From positions 4,774,001-4,838,000 of the forward strand of contig NC_013929.1 of the NCBI RefSeq assembly GCF_000091305.1: a stretch of 64,000 bases of DNA, in the 5' to 3' direction. The notes beneath the pieces are model-generated. The model saw only the letters and a program-made list of their open reading frames with translations, searched no databases and had not been told where the DNA came from. Both the position numbers and the translations under genes were made by a program. Shown piece after piece: positions 61,156 to 64,000 of the stretch (positions are counted from its first letter, which is position 1; the number at the start of each line of letters is the position of its first letter). Source of the stretch: Streptomyces scabiei 87.22 (lineage in GTDB: Bacteria > Actinomycetota > Actinomycetes > Streptomycetales > Streptomycetaceae).

Positions 61156-62022
61156 TCAGGCACCCGTGGATCGGACCGAGCGGGGTTGTGCGCGCAGGGC
61201 GGGCAGCCGGGCACAGGCTTCAGGTCCGGCCAGGCCCTCGCCCAGGGCCAGGAGCGAGAGGAGCTGCACAGGGCGACCGATCGTGGCCGCCGCCTCCATC
61301 TTGTGGTGACCGTCGAGGAGGAAATGCGTCAGGCCCCAGTGCCGGTAGTGGTCGGCCGGCAGGCCGGAGGCGGGTTCGCACATGTCCAGCGTCGAGACGG
61401 CCACGGCTGTCGGGACCGTTGCTCGGTCCATGAGTTCGGCATACTCCTCGACGCGTTCTCTCGTGTTCCATGTCGGAGGGACCATGGGCACGACGAATTC
61501 ATAGAGATGAGCGGACCGGTCGACCGTCGTCTCGAAGGTCCGGTAGTACGGCGTGTGCGGGTACTCCGGGAGCCCCCAGAACTGGTCGAGTCCCCACGTT
61601 GCCACTTGCTCGCCGCTGAAGTAGTCGCCTTCCTGGCCGGGGACGACCAGACGGGGCTCCACACTGAGCAGCACCGGAAGGTATTCGCCCTCGGGCAGCA
61701 ACGAACCGAACGCATCGATCACGCCACCGTCGTCCGGATGGGCCAGCGCGCCGGTGAGCGTCTGCTGCACACCCTCCAGCGACAGGGTCTGCCGGGCGGC
61801 CTCCAGCCGGCGGAACAGGAGCGGGCACGTTCCGCACCAGAAGCTGAGTTCGAAGGCGGGCTCCCCGTCGACCACGAGCAACCTGCGCCCCGGCCCGCCC
61901 CCGGCCGCCCGCTGCTCCGTCTCGAAGCGCAACCGCGCCTCGGGGGCCGGAACGCCGAGCCTGCGGGGCTCACCCGAATCGATCAACACGAACCGACCGT
62001 AAGGGACGCCGCAGATCTGCAC
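61156..62022 (-). CDS. Hypothetical protein with ParB-like motif
   Basis: 288 aa starting MQICGVPYGRFVLIDSGEP. A Cys pair (FWCGTCPLLF) near 85 suggests metal or thiol chemistry; THFLLDGHHKMEAA near 235 resembles the GHHR-type motif of ParB/Srx-fold proteins. SVEPRLVVPGQEGDYFSGE lies between. I do not recognise a named family. No operon partner. Confidence 0.7.
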   Translation of the reverse strand: MQICGVPYGRFVLIDSGEPRRLGVPAPEARLRFETEQRAAGGGPGRRLLVVDGEPAFELSFWCGTCPLLFRRLEAARQTLSLEGVQQTLTGALAHPDDGGVIDAFGSLLPEGEYLPVLLSVEPRLVVPGQEGDYFSGEQVATWGLDQFWGLPEYPHTPYYRTFETTVDRSAHLYEFVVPMVPPTWNTRERVEEYAELMDRATVPTAVAVSTLDMCEPASGLPADHYRHWGLTHFLLDGHHKMEAAATIGRPVQLLSLLALGEGLAGPEACARLPALRAQPRSVRSTGA

Positions 62023-62204
62023 ATCCCCCTGCCGCCGGTGAACACCCGCAGCAAGTAAGCCTCAACCACCGGCATCGACGGGGTACGTGTACTGCTGGTG
62101 CGTGTCGGTCCGGAATCCGTGCGGCGGTGTGCGGACGTCGGCAGACTTCACCAGCCGGCCCATGACCCCACCACTGCACCCGCACCCCCGGCGCTGCGGC
62201 CCCG

Positions 62205-62686
62205 TCAGCCCCACGCCCCGTAGCCACCGTCGATCCGGATCGCCTCGATCCCGCTGATGTACCGGGCCCCGCACCGGTCCTGGGGCAGGACCAGTTGGGC
62301 GCCGGTGCGGTCGAGCGGGGTGTCGTCGAGGGTCGTGGCGAGGAGACGGGGGCGCGGCCGAAGTCCGGGTCGATCTCCGCCCACGACAGGAGGGCGTGAT
62401 GGCGGTCGGCGCCGCGTACGGCGATCAGGAAGCGCAGGCGGTCCTTGCGGCGGGCGGCGTCGAAGGCGGGGCCCGCGTCCCTGAGCACGTCGTGCAGGAG
62501 CGGACCGGTGAAGGTGTGGTGCCGGACACCGCTCGTGGCGCACTCGAACACCACCTGGGCCCGGTGCTGGGGCCACGCGAGCAGATCGGGCACCGTCAGC
62601 CGGGCCGGGCGGGCCAGGTCGCCGGTGAGGACGAGTTCCGCCGACGGTCCGGCGGTCGTACGGGCAGCCGCGAGGGACCGGCTCAC
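62205..62686 (-). pseudogene. Molybdopterin-dependent oxidoreductase domain, frameshifted
   Basis: LVLTGDLARPARLTVPDLLA, VVFECATSGVRHHTFTGPLL (Cys in the Moco-ligand position) and HHALLSWAEIDPDFGRAPV are in one frame; LATTLDDTPLDRTGAQLVLP, QDRCGARYISGIEAIRIDG and the stop are in another. A single base is missing near 62350. Otherwise a full 160-aa sulfite-oxidase-like cofactor domain. It is next to the molybdate uptake genes, so loss of both the regulator and this enzyme may be linked. Confidence 0.8.
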
Positions 62687-62821
62687 GGGCTACCACCGCC
62701 CGCATGACCGCACCCGCACACCTCTCCCGCACAATCGCACATACCATGCCAACTGGCAGTACGCGCTGCTCATGCGATGAGACAGGGGATTCTTGCCTGG
62801 CATCTGCGGACGTATCATCGG

Positions 62822-63020
62822 CGCGTGCGCACCTACCGGATCGATGACTCGGCTGCCTTGCCTTGCGGTGTCGACGCCGACTCATGTGAGGCGTCCGTCG
62901 ATCTCGGGGCCTGCACTGACGGCGGTGGTCGGCCGTGAGTCGGCATGTCGTGAGCAAGCGGATGAGGTCGCACAACGGGGTCGTCGAGAGATTGTGGATC
63001 AGGTCGCAAGACCGTGGCTG
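62822..63020 (+). pseudogene. Decayed molybdate-type helix-turn-helix regulator
   Basis: From about 62822 the sequence reads VRTYRIDDSAAL, then with frame changes GVDADS, a VRR segment and RESACREQADEV. The order resembles the N-terminus of streptomycete TOBE/excisionase-type proteins (TYRIGDAAALLGVSxDTVRR) that normally precede modA. Several indels have broken it. Confidence 0.4.
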
Positions 63021-63053
63021 AGTCCGTTCAGGACCAGAGGGAGTGGACCCGTG

Positions 63054-63893
63054 ATGACCCGTTCCGTACGCCGGATCAGCCGGACCCGTCGGATCAGCCG
63101 GACCTTGCAGGTGGTCGGGGTGAGCACCGCCGCTGTGCTGGGCCTCAGCGCCTGCGGCGGTTCGTCCGACGACGCCGGCTCCAAGGCGGACGCCTCGGGC
63201 TCGGGCTCGGACAAGCTGTCCGGTGAGGTGACCGTCTTCGCCGCCGCCTCGCTCAAGGAGAGCTTCACGACGCTGGGCGAGCAGTTCGAGAAGGCGCATC
63301 CGGATACGAAGGTGACGTTCAGCTTCGGCGGCAGCGACGCGCTCGCGGCGAGCATCACCGGCGGCGCCCCGGCGGACGTCTTCGCCTCCGCCAGCCCCAA
63401 GACGATGGCCGTCGTCACGGACGCCGGCGACGCCTCCGGCGCCCCGGAGACCTTCGTCCGCAACCAGCTGGAGATCGCCACCCTCCCCGGCAACCCGGAC
63501 AAGATCGCCTCCCTGAAGGACCTCACCGGCTCCGATCTGAAGGTCGTGCTATGCGACGAGGCCGTACCGTGCGGCGCCGCCGCCAAGAAGGCCCTCGACG
63601 CGAGCAAGCTGAAGCTCACGCCCGTCTCCTACGAGGAGGACGTGAAGTCCGCGCTCAACAAGGTGGTGCTGAAGGAGGCCGACGCGGCCGTCGTCTACAA
63701 GACCGATGTGCAGGCCGCGGGTGACAAGGTGGAGGGCGTGGAGTTCCCCGAGTCCGCCGACGCCGTCAACGACTACCCCATCACCCTCCTCAAGGAGTCG
63801 AAGAACACCGAGACCGCCAAGGCCTTCATCGAGCTGGTGCGGTCCGCCGACGGCCAGAAGGTACTCACCGCAGCCGGATTCCTCCAGCCGTGA
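63054..63893 (+). CDS. modA: Molybdate ABC transporter substrate-binding lipoprotein
   Basis: 279 aa from ATG 63054 (GTG 63051 also possible) after AGAGGGAG. Lipobox LSAC, then VTVFAAASLKESFTTLGEQF, FGGSDALAASITGGAPADVF and EADAAVVYKTDVQA, the ModA pattern. Binds molybdate or tungstate for ModBC. Its stop overlaps the modB start (GTGA). Confidence 0.95.
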   Translation: MTRSVRRISRTRRISRTLQVVGVSTAAVLGLSACGGSSDDAGSKADASGSGSDKLSGEVTVFAAASLKESFTTLGEQFEKAHPDTKVTFSFGGSDALAASITGGAPADVFASASPKTMAVVTDAGDASGAPETFVRNQLEIATLPGNPDKIASLKDLTGSDLKVVLCDEAVPCGAAAKKALDASKLKLTPVSYEEDVKSALNKVVLKEADAAVVYKTDVQAAGDKVEGVEFPESADAVNDYPITLLKESKNTETAKAFIELVRSADGQKVLTAAGFLQP

Positions 63894-64000
63894 CCTCCCC
63901 GCCCTCTTCGTCCCCGGACGAGGCCGGTGCCGTGGACACCCTGGACGGGGGCCCGCGGCGCCGCCGCGTCCGGGGTCACGGCCGCCTCCGCAGGCGTCAC
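63890..64000 (+). CDS. modB: Molybdate ABC transporter permease, N-terminus only
   Basis: GTG 63890 overlaps the modA stop. The 37 visible codons are a Ser/Pro and Arg-rich cytoplasmic leader (TSPPSSSPDEAGAV, then RRRRVRGHGRLRRR) before the expected first transmembrane helix; the gene runs off the window. Identified by position rather than by sequence. Confidence 0.6.
   Translation, partial: MTSPPSSSPDEAGAVDTLDGGPRRRRVRGHGRLRRRH

Noticed and set aside
61156..62022. A ParB partner for the ParA-like protein
   Set aside because: Only a short GHHK motif resembles ParB; it lies 11 kb away in core-like sequence, with no helix-turn-helix visible.

Overview
This is a chromosomal segment of a Streptomyces (or a very close relative). 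The evidence is very high G+C with GTG starts, strong purine-rich ribosome sites, a dnaK-grpE-dnaJ-hspR operon with HspR-type inverted repeats upstream, and many proteins typical of the genus. The left 39 kb is mostly core-type chromosome. The right part, from the tRNA-Gly gene at 39.4 kb to about 58.2 kb, is an accessory region of integrated-element remnants and nested insertion sequences. Core-like genes resume after that and the window ends in a molybdate uptake locus.

Left part. A truncated transglutaminase-like gene (1-643) faces an orphan xylose-type sugar-binding lipoprotein (724-1881). Remnants of a zeta-toxin-like gene (about 2430-2670) and an M23 peptidase (about 3600-3835) follow. 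From 3885 to 15536 lies an unusual cluster. A leftward operon encodes a HerA/FtsK-type ATPase, a protein with ADP-ribosyltransferase toxin motifs, and two small proteins in overlapping frames. A divergent rightward operon encodes a proline-rich membrane M48 metallopeptidase, a membrane protein resembling a conjugation-coupling ATPase that has lost its P-loop, and two proteins of an unrecognised Trp-rich family. Two convergent leftward genes close the cluster; one of them contains two further copies of the same Trp-rich domain. This is my best candidate for an undescribed system: a membrane machine with an effector and possible immunity or adaptor proteins.

Chaperone operon and surface proteins (15.6-39.1 kb). 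hspR, dnaJ, grpE and dnaK are tightly coupled and read leftward from a promoter overlapped by two HAIR-like sites. A MraY/WecA-like membrane protein with an eroded catalytic motif, a large membrane Fe-S oxidoreductase, a duplicated-domain lipoprotein and five secreted seven-repeat FG-GAP (integrin-alpha-like) beta-propeller proteins follow. Then come a Yip1 membrane protein, a secreted protein, a serine hydrolase, a phosphoribosyltransferase-dcd pair and a small zinc-ribbon protein.

Accessory region (39.4-58.2 kb). tRNA-Gly(CCC) has two more 44-bp copies of its 3' end at 44.1 and 47.5 kb, marking att sites of two tandem element remnants. Their cargo is a frameshifted short-chain dehydrogenase, a quinone-oxidoreductase-like enzyme, an alpha/beta hydrolase, a TetR regulator, a broken integrase, a small membrane protein, a lamin-tail protein and a P-loop kinase. 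Beyond are a complete IS5-family element with a 3-bp target duplication, an IS1182 remnant abutting a ParA-like ATPase, a NucA/NucB nuclease with a candidate immunity gene, a double PD-(D/E)XK protein, and an IS1380 transposase split by at least two further insertions. A second integrase scrap lies directly after the stop codon of a PQQ-type sugar dehydrogenase.

Right end (58.2-64 kb). Small conserved Streptomyces-type genes precede a frameshifted molybdopterin oxidoreductase, a decayed regulator remnant, and modA with the first codons of modB.
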